Assembly: GCF_009796745.1 (NCBI RefSeq)
Contig: NZ_CP047024.1
Location: forward strand, 3,472,001-3,536,000
Direction of reading: 5' to 3'
DNA: 64,000 bases
Origin: Paraglaciecola sp. L1A13
GTDB lineage: Bacteria > Pseudomonadota > Gammaproteobacteria > Enterobacterales > Alteromonadaceae
Made by a program: the position numbers and the translations under genes. Below, piece by piece: positions 1 through 9,382 of the stretch (positions are counted from its first letter, which is position 1; each line of letters begins with the position of its first letter). Under the pieces are notes generated by a model. That model did no database searches, had not been told where the DNA came from, and saw only the letters and a program-made list of their open reading frames with translations.

Positions 1-57
1 GCGCTGTGCTCTTACTCATTGATGATCCTGAAACAACATTTATTGATTTGAGGGTAA

Positions 58-79
58 AAATGGCCTCAAATGGCCATTT
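58..79 (-). terminator. Hairpin downstream of recX, possible terminator
   Basis: An 8-bp perfect inverted repeat (58-65 with 72-79, 6-nt loop) lies about 65 bases past the recX stop. Read on the minus strand the stem is followed by a short U-containing stretch, so it could terminate recX transcription. The U run is weak and the hairpin could equally serve a plus-strand transcript entering from the left. Bases 80-144 hold nothing else I can recognise. Confidence 0.4.
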
Positions 80-144
80 CTAACTATTAATTAGTCAGCA
101 ACGATAGCATGTTTTCTGCCGACTTGTTAAGGACTTCACTGTAC

Positions 145-594
145 TTAGGACAGGCTTTGCAACGCATTAATTTGCTCGTGACTAAACCCGCGATACAGCA
201 AAAATCGATTACGTTTTTGCTGTTCTTGCCAATCCTTTGCAGGTTTACGGCCAAATTTTTTCAAGGCGACTTGCAATAACAATGCATCCCAATCGATTTC
301 TTGTTCGACAATAGCCTGTTCTATCAATTCGCCTGCCACTTCCTGTTGAATCAACTCATTGCGAATACGTTGCTCACCTACTCCTTTTGCCACTCGACTG
401 CGAACGATCATTTCAGCGAAACGTAAGTCACTTTGAATATCAGCTTCACTAAACTGTTTAATACGTTCTTCGCAAAGCGCTTTGTCGTATCCCTTTGCTA
501 ATAACTTTTTTAATAATTCATGGTAGCCATGCTCGCGCATGGATAAATATTTGGTAATACTATATTTAATGTTCTTGCTATCGTTATCTGTCAT
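145..594 (-). CDS. recX: RecX family regulatory protein
   Basis: RecX binds RecA filaments in the cytoplasm and limits RecA recombinase and coprotease activity. The 149-residue length is normal for the family. The sequence has the expected three-helix repeats: an N-terminal RecX-type motif around residues 15-35 (LSMREHGYHELLKKLLAKGY), the central RFAEMIVRSR...GVGEQRIRNEL stretch at about 58-80, and the C-terminal RFLLYRGFSHEQI motif. In many gammaproteobacteria recX directly follows recA in the same transcript. Here the gene upstream is divergent (starts at 639), so recX has its own promoter in the 44-base gap and is not co-transcribed with an upstream recA. Confidence 0.85.
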   Translation of the reverse strand: MTDNDSKNIKYSITKYLSMREHGYHELLKKLLAKGYDKALCEERIKQFSEADIQSDLRFAEMIVRSRVAKGVGEQRIRNELIQQEVAGELIEQAIVEQEIDWDALLLQVALKKFGRKPAKDWQEQQKRNRFLLYRGFSHEQINALQSLS

Positions 595-638
595 ATCAGG
601 TAATATAATCTCCCAACCAAAGGGTCCTGTAGAGTGTT

Positions 639-1796
639 ATGCGCCAAATATTTAATTTTAAGTTTCTAAGCGCCATAGAGCAAATCGACAGAGAGAGTTG
701 GCATGCACTGGCGTATCACTGCGATCCGTTTCATCAATACGCCTTTATTCAGGCGCTCGAACGCTCACATTCGGTTGAACCACAAACAGGTTGGCATCCC
801 CAGCATCTCACAATCTATCAGAACGATACTCTGGTAGGCATTCTACCTTTGTATATTAAAAATCATAGTTATGGCGAATATGTATTTGACTTCGCGTGGG
901 CCAACTCTTATAGCGAACACGGCCTAAATTACTACCCTAAATTGGTTTGCGCCATACCCTTTACGCCAGTTCCAGGGGCCCGCTTAATGTTAAAAGAAGA
1001 CGTCGACCAAGCACAATTGATTCCGCAACTGTGTAAAGCTATTCAGCAGCATGCCAAGCAAAACGGACTGTCTTCTATGCATTGGTTATTTGTACCAGAA
1101 TCACTCAGTACCGCATTAAACCAACAACAGCATTTGATGCGACGAGCCGTTCAATTTCAATGGTTTAATCGTGATTATCAAGATTACGATGACTTTTGCG
1201 CGACCCTCACATCAAGGCGCCGTAAAACTATTCGCAACGAAAGACGTAAAGTACATGAGCAAGGCGTAAAGGTTGAGCGAATATACGGTGAAAAAATCAC
1301 TGCTGAACATATAGATTTTTTTTATCAGTGTTATCAACAAACTTATTTAAAACGCAGTGGGCACAAGGGATATCTAAATCGAGATTTCTTTACCCGACTT
1401 TATCATTCAATGGATAGCAATATATTGCTTGTTATCGCCTCACGTGATGATATTCCCTTAGCGAGCGCATTCTATATGTTCGACGATCAACAACTCTATG
1501 GACGTTATTGGGGAGCACTGGAAGACATAAGCAATCTGCATTATGAATGCTGTTATTATCAAGGTATTGAGTTTTGCATAGAGCACAATATCAGTACATT
1601 TAATCCCGGTACCCAAGGCGAACACAAAATATTGCGTGGTTTTGAACCCGTCTATTGCTATTCAAATCATTGGTTAGCAGAACCTGCTTTTCATGATGGT
1701 GTTCGACGTTTTCTGCGCCAAGAAGATATCAATATCCAATCTTATAAAACCAACGCATCTGAACTATTACCGTTTAAAGTCACATTACAAGAGTAG
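639..1796 (+). CDS. DUF482 / FemAB-like GNAT-fold acyltransferase
   Basis: This 385-residue protein resembles the DUF482 (COG3146) family, which has a GNAT/FemAB-like fold and is often annotated as a peptidoglycan-bridge type or N-acyltransferase protein. Family hallmarks visible are the N-terminal DPFHQYAFIQALE segment at about 29-41, the GARLM stretch after a PFTPVPG motif around residue 110, the SRRRKTIRNERRKV basic segment near 190, and a C-terminal FNPGTQGEHKILRGFEPV motif. The true substrate of this family is not established. It is divergent from recX, with only 44 bases between the starts, and has no obvious operon partner; the next gene is on the other strand. Confidence 0.75.
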   Translation: MRQIFNFKFLSAIEQIDRESWHALAYHCDPFHQYAFIQALERSHSVEPQTGWHPQHLTIYQNDTLVGILPLYIKNHSYGEYVFDFAWANSYSEHGLNYYPKLVCAIPFTPVPGARLMLKEDVDQAQLIPQLCKAIQQHAKQNGLSSMHWLFVPESLSTALNQQQHLMRRAVQFQWFNRDYQDYDDFCATLTSRRRKTIRNERRKVHEQGVKVERIYGEKITAEHIDFFYQCYQQTYLKRSGHKGYLNRDFFTRLYHSMDSNILLVIASRDDIPLASAFYMFDDQQLYGRYWGALEDISNLHYECCYYQGIEFCIEHNISTFNPGTQGEHKILRGFEPVYCYSNHWLAEPAFHDGVRRFLRQEDINIQSYKTNASELLPFKVTLQE

Positions 1797-1868
1797 AGCG
1801 TTATCTTGTGGTGTTAACGTTAGCCGTTTTGCATGTAAGATAGGGGCTGTGTACAGCGGTATTTAGCG

Positions 1869-2456
1869 TTATGGTTTACGCCAAATCAACATAAAATTAT
1901 TGGCTGGCATAGGGCGCACTTCAGTAAGAGAAAGTCCCTTGGCCCAGCCTGTTAATTCATCAATATCGCGAATACCACCGCACCCTTCATTCAATAAATG
2001 CTGGTTAAATGCCAAGTTACTTTCGCTAGTAAATGCATTATCGACAGTAAAGGGACCATACTGACAAAACACGCCCCCTGAAGGTAAATTTTTCGCCACT
2101 AGTTGCATCATGATTTCGGCTTCATGGGGTTGCATAATATGGGTGGTATTAGCCGTATAGACACTATCTATGCCCTGCCCCGGCCAGTCGTCCAAACCAA
2201 TTTGAAACGCCAATGGTTGCCGAATATTGGTTGCCTTTGTATCTGCAAGCCACGCCTGAATACTGAGGTGATTGACCGTCAGATCGCTCGTTTGCCAATG
2301 TAAATTGGCTAATTCAGGCGCAAAATAAGCAGCATGTTGCCCAGTACCAGAGCCAATTTCGAGCAAATGGGTACGATCAGTCAGTGCCTCTTTTAATACC
2401 GCTAAAATAGGCACTCGATTATTTTCGCATGATGGGCTAAAACGTTTGTCACTCAT
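1869..2456 (-). CDS. DUF938 family class I SAM-dependent methyltransferase-like protein
   Basis: The 195-residue protein has a Rossmann-type SAM-binding motif I (LLEIGSGTGQHAAYF) at about residues 30-45, and the start SPSCENNRVPIL is typical of DUF938. The substrate is unknown. The longest frame opens with GTG at 2474, but the ATG at 2456 places the conserved MSDKRFSPS start at the N terminus and is preferred; an ATG at 2462 is a third option. It lies just downstream of metH(C) on the same strand, about 75 bases away, so read-through from the methionine operon is possible. No clear terminator separates them. Confidence 0.7.
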   Translation of the reverse strand: MSDKRFSPSCENNRVPILAVLKEALTDRTHLLEIGSGTGQHAAYFAPELANLHWQTSDLTVNHLSIQAWLADTKATNIRQPLAFQIGLDDWPGQGIDSVYTANTTHIMQPHEAEIMMQLVAKNLPSGGVFCQYGPFTVDNAFTSESNLAFNQHLLNEGCGGIRDIDELTGWAKGLSLTEVRPMPANNFMLIWRKP

Positions 2457-2531
2457 GGTCATTTCTGCTTTCACTCTGTGTGGCTAAGCTTGCGCTTTAT
2501 TTATATTTTTCGCGATGCCCCAAGAGCAATA

Positions 2532-5156
2532 CTAGTTATTAAGATTTGGCCCAAGCCATTTCTCAGCTTCTAACTCAGACCAATTTTTACGTTTAGCATA
2601 ATCAAGCATTTGATCTTTTTGAATTTGAGCGACGGCAAAATAACGCGATTCTGGATGAGAAAAATACCAACCTGACACTGCAGCGCCTGGCCACATGGCA
2701 TAGCTTTCGGTCAATTTCATACCGGTATTTTGTTCCGCATCGAGTAAGTTCCATATAGCTTGTTTCTCGGTATGCTCAGGGCATGCAGCATAACCGGGAG
2801 CAGGACGGATCCCTTGATATTTCTCGCGAATTAACTCTTCGTTACTGAGCGATTCATTTGGTGCGAATCCCCAAATTTCTTTACGCACTTTCTCATGTAA
2901 GTATTCGGCAAAACCTTCGGCAAGACGGTCAGCAAGTGCTTTGACCATAATACCATTATAATCATCGCCATCCGCGATGTAGGCGTTGGCGATCTCATCT
3001 TCGCCAATACCAGCGGTTACTGCGAAAGCGCCCAAGTAGTCAGCCTTATGAGAAGATTTTGGTGCAATAAAGTCACTTAAACAATTGTTAAAACCTTTTG
3101 CCTTCTCGGTTTGTTGACGCAAGTGATGACACACCTCTCGCACCTCGGTTCGTTGCTCATCAGTGTAGATTTCAATATCATCATCAACCCGATTAGCCGG
3201 GAAAATACCCACGACGCCCTTAGCCTGCAGTTTTTTATTGGCACATAAATCGTCTAATAAGGCTATGGCATCATCAAATAACGATTGCGCTTCCTTACCC
3301 ACTACCTCATCTTGCAAGATACGCGGATATTTACCAGCCAACGACCAAGTTAAGAAAAACGGCGTCCAGTCTATATATGCACGCAGATCAGCCAGATCAA
3401 CCGAAACTGTTCGCACACCTAAATTTTTAGGCACTGGAGGGGTATATTGACTCCAATCTATGTCTGCGGCGTTAGCCCTTGCCTTCTCTAGGCTGACGGG
3501 GCGGCTACGAGGTTTTTTACGAGCGTGTTGCTCACGTACAACGTCATATTCTTTAGATATTTGTACCGCGTATGCTGGGCGGTGCTCCTTGGAAATAAGT
3601 TTTTGGCACACGCCCACCGCTCTACTGGCATTAGGCACATACACGACGGGTTGGTCATAGTTTTGTTCAATTTTAACTGCTGTATGTGCTTTTGATGTAG
3701 TCGCCCCACCAATAAGTAGCGGCAAATCCAAACCTAATCGTTGCATTTCTTTCGCTACATACACCATTTCGTCGAGAGACGGCGTAATCAAACCAGATAA
3801 GCCAATCATATCAACATTTTCGTCTTTGGCGACCTGCAGAATTTTGGCGCAAGGCACCATTACACCTAAATCGATAATTTCGAAGTTATTACATTGTAGA
3901 ACCACACCTACAATGTTCTTACCTATGTCATGTACATCACCTTTCACCGTTGCCAGTAAAATTTTACCGTTCGTACTGCCCACATCTTTTGTAGCTTCAA
4001 TGTAAGGATTTAAATACGCGACGGCTTTTTTCATAACGCGCGCTGATTTAACCACCTGAGGAAGGAACATTTTACCTTCACCAAATAAGTCACCCACCAC
4101 GTTCATACCATCCATTAAAGGACCTTCGATGACATGCAAAGGCTTTTCAGCCTGTTGGCGCGCCAGTTCTGTATCCTCATCAATATAATCGGTGATACCT
4201 CGAACAAGTGCATGCTCTAAACGCTTATTAACGGGTAACTCACGCCACTCAAGGTTTTCTTTAACTTGCGCCTTACCATCCCCTTGATACTTAGGGGCTA
4301 GTTCTAATAAGCGATCTGTCGCCTCGGCATTCCGATTAAGTATCACATCCTCAACCGCTTCTTTTAGCTCCGCTGGGATTTGGTCATATACTTCAAGCTG
4401 ACCAGCATTAACGATGCCCATATCCATTCCAGCTTTGATAGCATGGTACAAAAACACCGAGTGCATTGCTTCGCGCACCGGATTATTACCGCGGAATGAA
4501 AAAGAAACGTTCGATAAACCACCGGATATATGGGCATGGGGTAATTCTTGGGTAATACGCCGAGTGGCGTTAATAAAATCTACGGCATAGTTGTTATGTT
4601 CTTCAATACCTGTCGCCACGGCGAAGATATTGGGATCAAAAATAATGTCTTCTGGCGGAAAGCCGATTTTCTCAGTTAAAAGCCGATAGCTACGCTGACA
4701 AATTTCAAATTTACGGTCTTCAGTATCAGCTTGACCTGATTCATCAAACGCCATAACAACCGTCGCCGCTCCATAGCGTTTTAGCAATTTAGCTTGATGT
4801 AAGAAGTTCTCTTCCCCCTCTTTTAAGCTAATAGAGTTAACTATTGCCTTGCCTTGTACGCACTTTAATCCCGCTTCAATAACTGACCATTTAGACGAGT
4901 CAATCATTATGGGCACACGAGAAATATCCGGTTCAGAAGCAATCAAATTTAAGAAACGAGTCATGGCTGCTTCTGAGTCCAACATAGCTTCGTCCATGTT
5001 GATATCGATGATCTGCGCACCGTTTTCTACTTGCTGACGAGCAACATCTAACGCTTTTTCAAAATCGTCTTCTAGAATTAGGCGTTTGAACATGGCAGAG
5101 CCTGTTACATTGGTACGCTCGCCGACATTGATAAAAGATGCACTTGCTTTGGTCAT
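2532..5156 (-). CDS. metH: Cobalamin-dependent methionine synthase, folate/B12/reactivation part (split MetH)
   Basis: This 874-residue protein matches the C-terminal three quarters of MetH. In order it carries the methyltetrahydrofolate (pterin) domain from residue 1 ([13 protein letters not shown]), the helical cap, the B12 domain with the axial-ligand motif [10 protein letters not shown] (His near 407), and the AdoMet reactivation domain with [12 protein letters not shown]. The homocysteine domain is missing here and is encoded by the next gene upstream (5248-6306). The combined length of 1226 residues is about that of one-piece MetH. The break falls in the linker between homocysteine and folate domains, and this part has its own ATG after a 91-base gap, so it looks like a natural split rather than a frameshift. 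Confidence 0.93.
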   Translation of the reverse strand: MTKASASFINVGERTNVTGSAMFKRLILEDDFEKALDVARQQVENGAQIIDINMDEAMLDSEAAMTRFLNLIASEPDISRVPIMIDSSKWSVIEAGLKCVQGKAIVNSISLKEGEENFLHQAKLLKRYGAATVVMAFDESGQADTEDRKFEICQRSYRLLTEKIGFPPEDIIFDPNIFAVATGIEEHNNYAVDFINATRRITQELPHAHISGGLSNVSFSFRGNNPVREAMHSVFLYHAIKAGMDMGIVNAGQLEVYDQIPAELKEAVEDVILNRNAEATDRLLELAPKYQGDGKAQVKENLEWRELPVNKRLEHALVRGITDYIDEDTELARQQAEKPLHVIEGPLMDGMNVVGDLFGEGKMFLPQVVKSARVMKKAVAYLNPYIEATKDVGSTNGKILLATVKGDVHDIGKNIVGVVLQCNNFEIIDLGVMVPCAKILQVAKDENVDMIGLSGLITPSLDEMVYVAKEMQRLGLDLPLLIGGATTSKAHTAVKIEQNYDQPVVYVPNASRAVGVCQKLISKEHRPAYAVQISKEYDVVREQHARKKPRSRPVSLEKARANAADIDWSQYTPPVPKNLGVRTVSVDLADLRAYIDWTPFFLTWSLAGKYPRILQDEVVGKEAQSLFDDAIALLDDLCANKKLQAKGVVGIFPANRVDDDIEIYTDEQRTEVREVCHHLRQQTEKAKGFNNCLSDFIAPKSSHKADYLGAFAVTAGIGEDEIANAYIADGDDYNGIMVKALADRLAEGFAEYLHEKVRKEIWGFAPNESLSNEELIREKYQGIRPAPGYAACPEHTEKQAIWNLLDAEQNTGMKLTESYAMWPGAAVSGWYFSHPESRYFAVAQIQKDQMLDYAKRKNWSELEAEKWLGPNLNN

Positions 5157-5247
5157 AAGTCACTCAGTCTACTAAATTTTTTCATTTACTACTTCGCAGG
5201 GCTAGGTAACAAAGCGACCCACGAACATTACGTCTTTTGGCGGCAAC

Positions 5248-6306
5248 TTAATGCACAAAAGGCTCTAATCCCGATAAACGCAGTTTGACCTCGCGCTTAG
5301 GGATAACCCGCGGTGCAACACCATCTACTACATTGGCGATGGCAGCAATATGCTCGGGGGTTGAGCCACAACAACCGCCGACTATATTCACTAGCCCGGA
5401 GTGTGCCCATTCGCGAATATGCTCTGCCATTTCGTCGCTTTCTAGATCGTATTCGCCAAACTCATTTGGCAATCCTGCATTAGGATGTGCTGAAACTAGG
5501 CACTCCGCCACAGTAGACACTTCATCTACATACTGGCGCAATAAATCAGGACCTAACGCACAATTCAAACCGAAAGAAAACGGGTTAGTATGACGCATCG
5601 AATAATAAAACGCTTCGGCGGTCTGGCCCGACAACGTTCTGCCGGATGCATCGGTTATTGTACCTGAAATCATAACCGGTAAGAATTTGCCTAACGCTTC
5701 AAATACAGTATCAACGGCAAAAGCCGCAGCTTTGGCATTGAGTGTGTCGAATATGGTTTCTATCATGATCAAATCAGCACCGCCTTCGATCAATCCATGC
5801 GTTGCTTCTACATATGCTTCGACTAATTGATCAAACGTTACGTTACGCTCACCGGGATCATTTACATTTGGTGAAATGGATGCTGTGCGACTCGTCGGCC
5901 CTAACACACCAGCCACAAAACGGGGTTTATCAGGTGTTAATGCGGAGTATTTATCAGCCGCTTTACGCGCTAATTTCGCTGCCTCTATATTTATCTCCTT
6001 AGCAAGAGATTGCATATTGTAATCAGCCATTGAAATCGTAGTGGCATTAAAAGTGTTCGTTTCAATAATATCCGCCCCAGCTGCAAGATAAGCGCAATGA
6101 ATATCATAAATCGCATCAGGCTGAGTCAAAGTCAGTAAATCATTGTTGCCTTTGACATCACTCTGCCAATCTATAAATCGCTCACCTCGGTAATCATCTT
6201 CTTGAAAATCATGAGCCTGGATCATGGTTCCCATGGCGCCATCTAAAATAAGAATGCGTTTTTTTGCAGCGTCGTGTAAGGTTTGTTCGGAGGATACTGT
6301 TGACAC
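5248..6306 (-). CDS. metH: Methionine synthase, homocysteine-binding part (split MetH)
   Basis: The 352-residue protein is a zinc-dependent homocysteine S-methyltransferase domain. It has the GAMGTMIQ start motif at about 22-29, a zinc-ligand cysteine in GLNCALG near 248 and the cysteine pair in [10 protein letters not shown] near 311-312. It activates homocysteine for methyl transfer from methylcobalamin held by the separately encoded MetH part downstream. It ends at RLSGLEP, exactly where one-piece MetH passes into the folate domain. It lies 33 bases after metA and 91 bases before the other metH gene, so the three probably form one operon. Complex formation in trans is inferred. Confidence 0.9.
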   Translation of the reverse strand: MSTVSSEQTLHDAAKKRILILDGAMGTMIQAHDFQEDDYRGERFIDWQSDVKGNNDLLTLTQPDAIYDIHCAYLAAGADIIETNTFNATTISMADYNMQSLAKEINIEAAKLARKAADKYSALTPDKPRFVAGVLGPTSRTASISPNVNDPGERNVTFDQLVEAYVEATHGLIEGGADLIMIETIFDTLNAKAAAFAVDTVFEALGKFLPVMISGTITDASGRTLSGQTAEAFYYSMRHTNPFSFGLNCALGPDLLRQYVDEVSTVAECLVSAHPNAGLPNEFGEYDLESDEMAEHIREWAHSGLVNIVGGCCGSTPEHIAAIANVVDGVAPRVIPKREVKLRLSGLEPFVH

Positions 6307-6339
6307 TATATTTCCTTTAAAACTGATAAATAATTTGCT

Positions 6340-7266
6340 CTAATCTTTCTTTGACAATGATGCCAAATCATAGGGCGTGTTCTGATATACGTAATAGTTT
6401 AACCAATTGGTAAACAGCAAACTACCATGAGCTCGCCAAGTCACCATAGGTGCCTGGGTTGGATCATCTTCAGGATAGTAATTTTCGGGAATAATTGCCT
6501 CTAAACCGGCGTTAACGTCTCGCTGGTATTCTTGAGCTAAGCTGTCAGGATCATATTCTGGGTGCCCTGTAACAAACACTAAGCGTTTATCCTCTGATGC
6601 AACAATATATGCCCCTGTTTTTTCAGAACTCGCGAGTACTTTCAATCCATCCACAGATTCGTAATCAGCGACGCTGATTTCACCATAGCGTGAATGCGGC
6701 GCATTAAATATGGGATCAAAACCGCGCATTAGCTCATTGTGTTCATTTTGCACCTGATGTGGAAAAATCCCACTCAATTTGACGTCTCGTAAACTGCGAT
6801 TCTTGCCAAAAAAATGATATAGCGCAGCGTGGGCTGCCCAACATGAAAATAAGGTGGACTGGACATGTTGCCGAGCCCACTCCAACACAACCTTCATTCT
6901 TTCCCAGTATTTAACATCATCGTAATCCAGCAGCGCCAAAGGCGCACCTGTTACAATTAATCCGTCATATTGCTTATCAGCCACGTCATCAAAGTTGTGA
7001 TAGAAGGCTTTCATATGGGATTCAGGTGTGTTTTTGGGCGCCTTGTTATCGATACGAATCAAATCTACATTAATTTGCAGGGGAGTATTCGACAACAAAC
7101 GCAAAAACTGCACTTCCGTTTCTAACTTATTCGGCATTAAGTTCAAGATACCCACTTCCAGCGGACGGATATCCTGCATGGCAGCACGGTCGGTATCCAT
7201 TATAAAAATATTCTCACTATTTAAAATGCTCTGTGCGGGCAATTCAGTAGGAATACGAATAGGCAT
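6340..7266 (-). CDS. metA: Homoserine O-acyltransferase (O-succinyltransferase) MetA
   Basis: MetA acylates homoserine in the first committed step of methionine synthesis. The protein has the MetA N-terminal signature (MPIRIP..LPA), LNLMPNK..TE near residue 45, the nucleophile cysteine in LFSCWAAHAAL near residue 142, and the VTGHPEYD catalytic histidine region near 235. Two adjacent ATG codons occur (7269 and 7266). The GGAG just upstream is only two bases from the first but five from the second, so 7266 is preferred, giving 308 residues. The acyl donor (succinyl versus acetyl) cannot be decided by eye. A tandem MetJ-type operator lies 57 bases upstream. Confidence 0.92.
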   Translation of the reverse strand: MPIRIPTELPAQSILNSENIFIMDTDRAAMQDIRPLEVGILNLMPNKLETEVQFLRLLSNTPLQINVDLIRIDNKAPKNTPESHMKAFYHNFDDVADKQYDGLIVTGAPLALLDYDDVKYWERMKVVLEWARQHVQSTLFSCWAAHAALYHFFGKNRSLRDVKLSGIFPHQVQNEHNELMRGFDPIFNAPHSRYGEISVADYESVDGLKVLASSEKTGAYIVASEDKRLVFVTGHPEYDPDSLAQEYQRDVNAGLEAIIPENYYPEDDPTQAPMVTWRAHGSLLFTNWLNYYVYQNTPYDLASLSKKD

Positions 7267-7322
7267 CATGGCTCCAAGATGTGTTGAGATGCTCTAAATT
7301 TGGAGCAAAACGAGATGAATGT

Positions 7323-7354
7323 CAACATCTTTACGTCTAGACGTCTAAACGTAA
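7323..7354. promoter_or_regulatory. Tandem MetJ-type operator (met boxes) upstream of metA-metH
   Basis: Four contiguous 8-bp units lie side by side: 7323-7330 (5 of 8), 7331-7338 (6 of 8), 7339-7346 (AGACGTCT, 8 of 8) and 7347-7354 (5 of 8). Matches are scored against the known met-box consensus AGACGTCT. The core 7331-7354 is a near palindrome. MetJ-AdoMet dimers bind such tandem boxes cooperatively, so metA and the split metH behind it are probably repressed when methionine is plentiful. MetJ itself is not in the window. Confidence 0.85.
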
Positions 7355-7642
7355 ACTATTTAAAAATATTCATTTTTTATGGGTAAACGGCAATCGTTTG
7401 GGATTACTGCAAATGGTAAGATTGTCTCGCTGCGCTTTGAATTCAAGAGATTAATACGTTGTATCAAATGCAGTAATTTACCGCCCCAAGTATAGTTTAA
7501 AGCCAATGCAGATGGTAAACGAGTGCCATCAGGGCACAAATGAAAAAGGGGCACCTTTGAGGCAAGGAGTGATATAAAGCGGTAGTAAGTTAGGTAAAAC
7601 TAATCTGACAAGGGAGGAATAATAAAACAAGACCGTAAACGA
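7355..7642. other. Intergenic region between the chemotaxis operon and metA
   Basis: This stretch lies after the DUF2802 gene and before the met boxes on the same strand. The metA promoter should be at its left end. A 64-codon open frame on the minus strand (7360-7554) has no recognisable family features or convincing ribosome site. I see no clear rho-independent terminator for the chemotaxis operon here. Confidence 0.5.
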
Positions 7643-8065
7643 TTAACCCTTATGAAGGTTGTAAATTAGCTCGGCTTCGGCCTTAGGCATATCGCACTCA
7701 TGCATTAACTCTTCAACCGAGTAGCCGCTTGCGACTAGCTTTGCCGCTTGTTGATACAAACGGCTTTGGGGATCTTGATTAGCAAGTTGCTCTTGCTGAA
7801 CGGCAGTTTGCTTAACCGTCGTGACCAACGCTTTTATTTTGTCACCCATGCCGATGCTACCCACTCGTACTTCTTGCAACTCCTGTTGATTAACAAGCAA
7901 TTGCTCTTGCAACGCCGCCAAACGCGTTTGTTGCTGTTCGCATTTTTCTTGCAACCCCGCGATACGCTTTGTCAGCACAGTACAAACACCAATAAATAGC
8001 ACTATGGCGATAATAATAACCAAGTAAATCAGATGATTTATTTCCACATTTGCGTCCAGTTGCAT
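7643..8065 (-). CDS. DUF2802 membrane-anchored coiled-coil protein
   Basis: A 140-residue protein with one N-terminal membrane helix (about residues 9-31), then a Gln/Glu/Leu-rich coiled coil (about 32-70) and a C-terminal helical region ending in a DUF2802-type SGYSVEELMHECDMPKAEAELI motif. That motif resembles a small helix-turn-helix. DUF2802 genes commonly close the polar chemotaxis cluster right after cheW, as here (19-base gap). The function is not known. The context suggests a role at the pole or with the chemosensory array, but that is inference. Confidence 0.75.
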   Translation of the reverse strand: MQLDANVEINHLIYLVIIIAIVLFIGVCTVLTKRIAGLQEKCEQQQTRLAALQEQLLVNQQELQEVRVGSIGMGDKIKALVTTVKQTAVQQEQLANQDPQSRLYQQAAKLVASGYSVEELMHECDMPKAEAELIYNLHKG

Positions 8066-8084
8066 TACTAATTAGTGTTACGAA

Positions 8085-8579
8085 TTAAATATTCGTTAAC
8101 TCATCCCACTCTTCATCGCTCAAGAGTTTGTTCAGATCGACCAAAATTAACAACTGACCGTCACGATTACTCACACCTTGAATAAACTTAGCGCTCTCTT
8201 CCGTTCCAACATTTGGTGCACTATCAATTTCCGATGAACGTAAGTAAACCACTTCGGCAACACTGTCGACCAATATACCTAGCACCTGCTCTTCAGATTC
8301 GATAATAACGATACGTGTGCTGTCAGTTAAATCCGTTGGTTCTAATCCAAAGCGAGCACGAGTATCAATAACAGTGACGACATTGCCGCGAAGGTTAATA
8401 ATGCCTAACACGTAATCAGGCGCACCGGGTACTGGCGCAATTTCGGTGTGGCGTAAGACCTCTTGTACCTGCATAACGTTAATGCCATAGGTCTCTTCAC
8501 CTAACTTGTAAGTTACCCATTGCAATACTTCATCATTGCGATCAGAAGATGCGTTACTTGATGTTCTATCTTCAGTCAT
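8085..8579 (-). CDS. cheW: CheW chemotaxis coupling protein
   Basis: CheW links transmembrane chemoreceptors to the CheA kinase in the polar array. The 164-residue protein has a short polar N terminus, then the CheW beta-barrel: VTYKLGEETYGINVMQVQEV at about 22-41, PGAPDYVLGIINLRGNVVTVIDTR near 52-75, and ILVDSVAEVV near 100-110. It follows parP by 23 bases and precedes the DUF2802 gene, the usual order in Vibrio-type polar chemotaxis clusters. Confidence 0.92.
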   Translation of the reverse strand: MTEDRTSSNASSDRNDEVLQWVTYKLGEETYGINVMQVQEVLRHTEIAPVPGAPDYVLGIINLRGNVVTVIDTRARFGLEPTDLTDSTRIVIIESEEQVLGILVDSVAEVVYLRSSEIDSAPNVGTEESAKFIQGVSNRDGQLLILVDLNKLLSDEEWDELTNI

Positions 8580-8602
8580 ATTTCTACTCCAGCATCAATT
8601 TG

Positions 8603-9382
8603 CTAGTTATCATTGCTATTCATACCTTGATCAAGCAAACGAATAAGTTGCTTAACATTTACCAAGGCACACATTTTTTTCTTTACCATGCCACTGAGCC
8701 ACGTACGCTTGCCATCAAACTTGCGCCACTTTACATCATCGGGTTGCAAAGTAATGGTGTCAATAATACGTTCGCACGCTAATCCCCATCCACTGTTATC
8801 TAACGTAATAAGGTATTGATTTTTCGCTGAATCAGCTAGTTTTTCGTTACCTTTTTCCGGCATAACCCACATAGCGGTATCCACTACGTTCATTTTATCA
8901 TCACGGTGTAGCATGACACCTTTGAACCAACTGGGTTTACCAAAAATTGGCGTTACTTCTGCTAGTTGATGTATTCCCCCTAGCTCGGTTAAAGGAAGCG
9001 CTAGCGATAGTCCCGCAACTTCAAAAATAAGCGCTTGAAACGGTTCTGAATATATACCCGTATCTTGTGCATTGCCGTCGACGGCGCTGTCTGTGGCATC
9101 TTGGACTTTTTCCGTTAGGTTAGCCTTTGGTGCTTCTGCCTGTAACCCGCTAACCGAACCGATTAACGGCTCTTCTAATGCTTTATCTTCTCGGCTATCG
9201 TCGCTTATCGTTTGCTCAGGCGCTGCGTCAATAACATCAGCCTCTGAGCGAAGCAATACTGATGCACTGTCCAGTAATTTACTGACGTGCTCTAGCGGCT
9301 CAAAATTGCTATCGTCTTCGGTAAGTAAGGAAGACAGATATTCTTCCATCACATCTTTCTTACCAAACGTTCTGCGACTCAT
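8603..9382 (-). CDS. parP: ParP-like CheW-domain protein for polar chemosensory arrays
   Basis: The 259-residue protein has an acidic, low-complexity N-terminal half (about 1-115) and a C-terminal CheW-like domain (about 115-255; LIFEVAGLSLALPLTELGGI, then GKPSWFKGVMLHRD). In Vibrio, ParP binds ParC through its N-terminal part. Through its C-terminal AIF domain it binds CheA and chemoreceptors, keeping arrays at the old pole. The start ATG overlaps the parC stop by four bases (ATGA), so the two are translationally coupled. Identification rests on architecture and the parC-parP-cheW order. Confidence 0.85.
   Translation of the reverse strand: MSRRTFGKKDVMEEYLSSLLTEDDSNFEPLEHVSKLLDSASVLLRSEADVIDAAPEQTISDDSREDKALEEPLIGSVSGLQAEAPKANLTEKVQDATDSAVDGNAQDTGIYSEPFQALIFEVAGLSLALPLTELGGIHQLAEVTPIFGKPSWFKGVMLHRDDKMNVVDTAMWVMPEKGNEKLADSAKNQYLITLDNSGWGLACERIIDTITLQPDDVKWRKFDGKRTWLSGMVKKKMCALVNVKQLIRLLDQGMNSNDN

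Noticed and set aside
5157..5247. Frameshift or sequencing error splitting metH
   Set aside because: The 91-base gap is not coding for the missing linker in any frame, and both parts have proper ends, so a true gene split is favoured.
7360..7554. 64-codon minus-strand open frame between the chemotaxis operon and metA
   Set aside because: No family-like motif, no convincing ribosome site, and its end lies at the metA control region. Probably chance.
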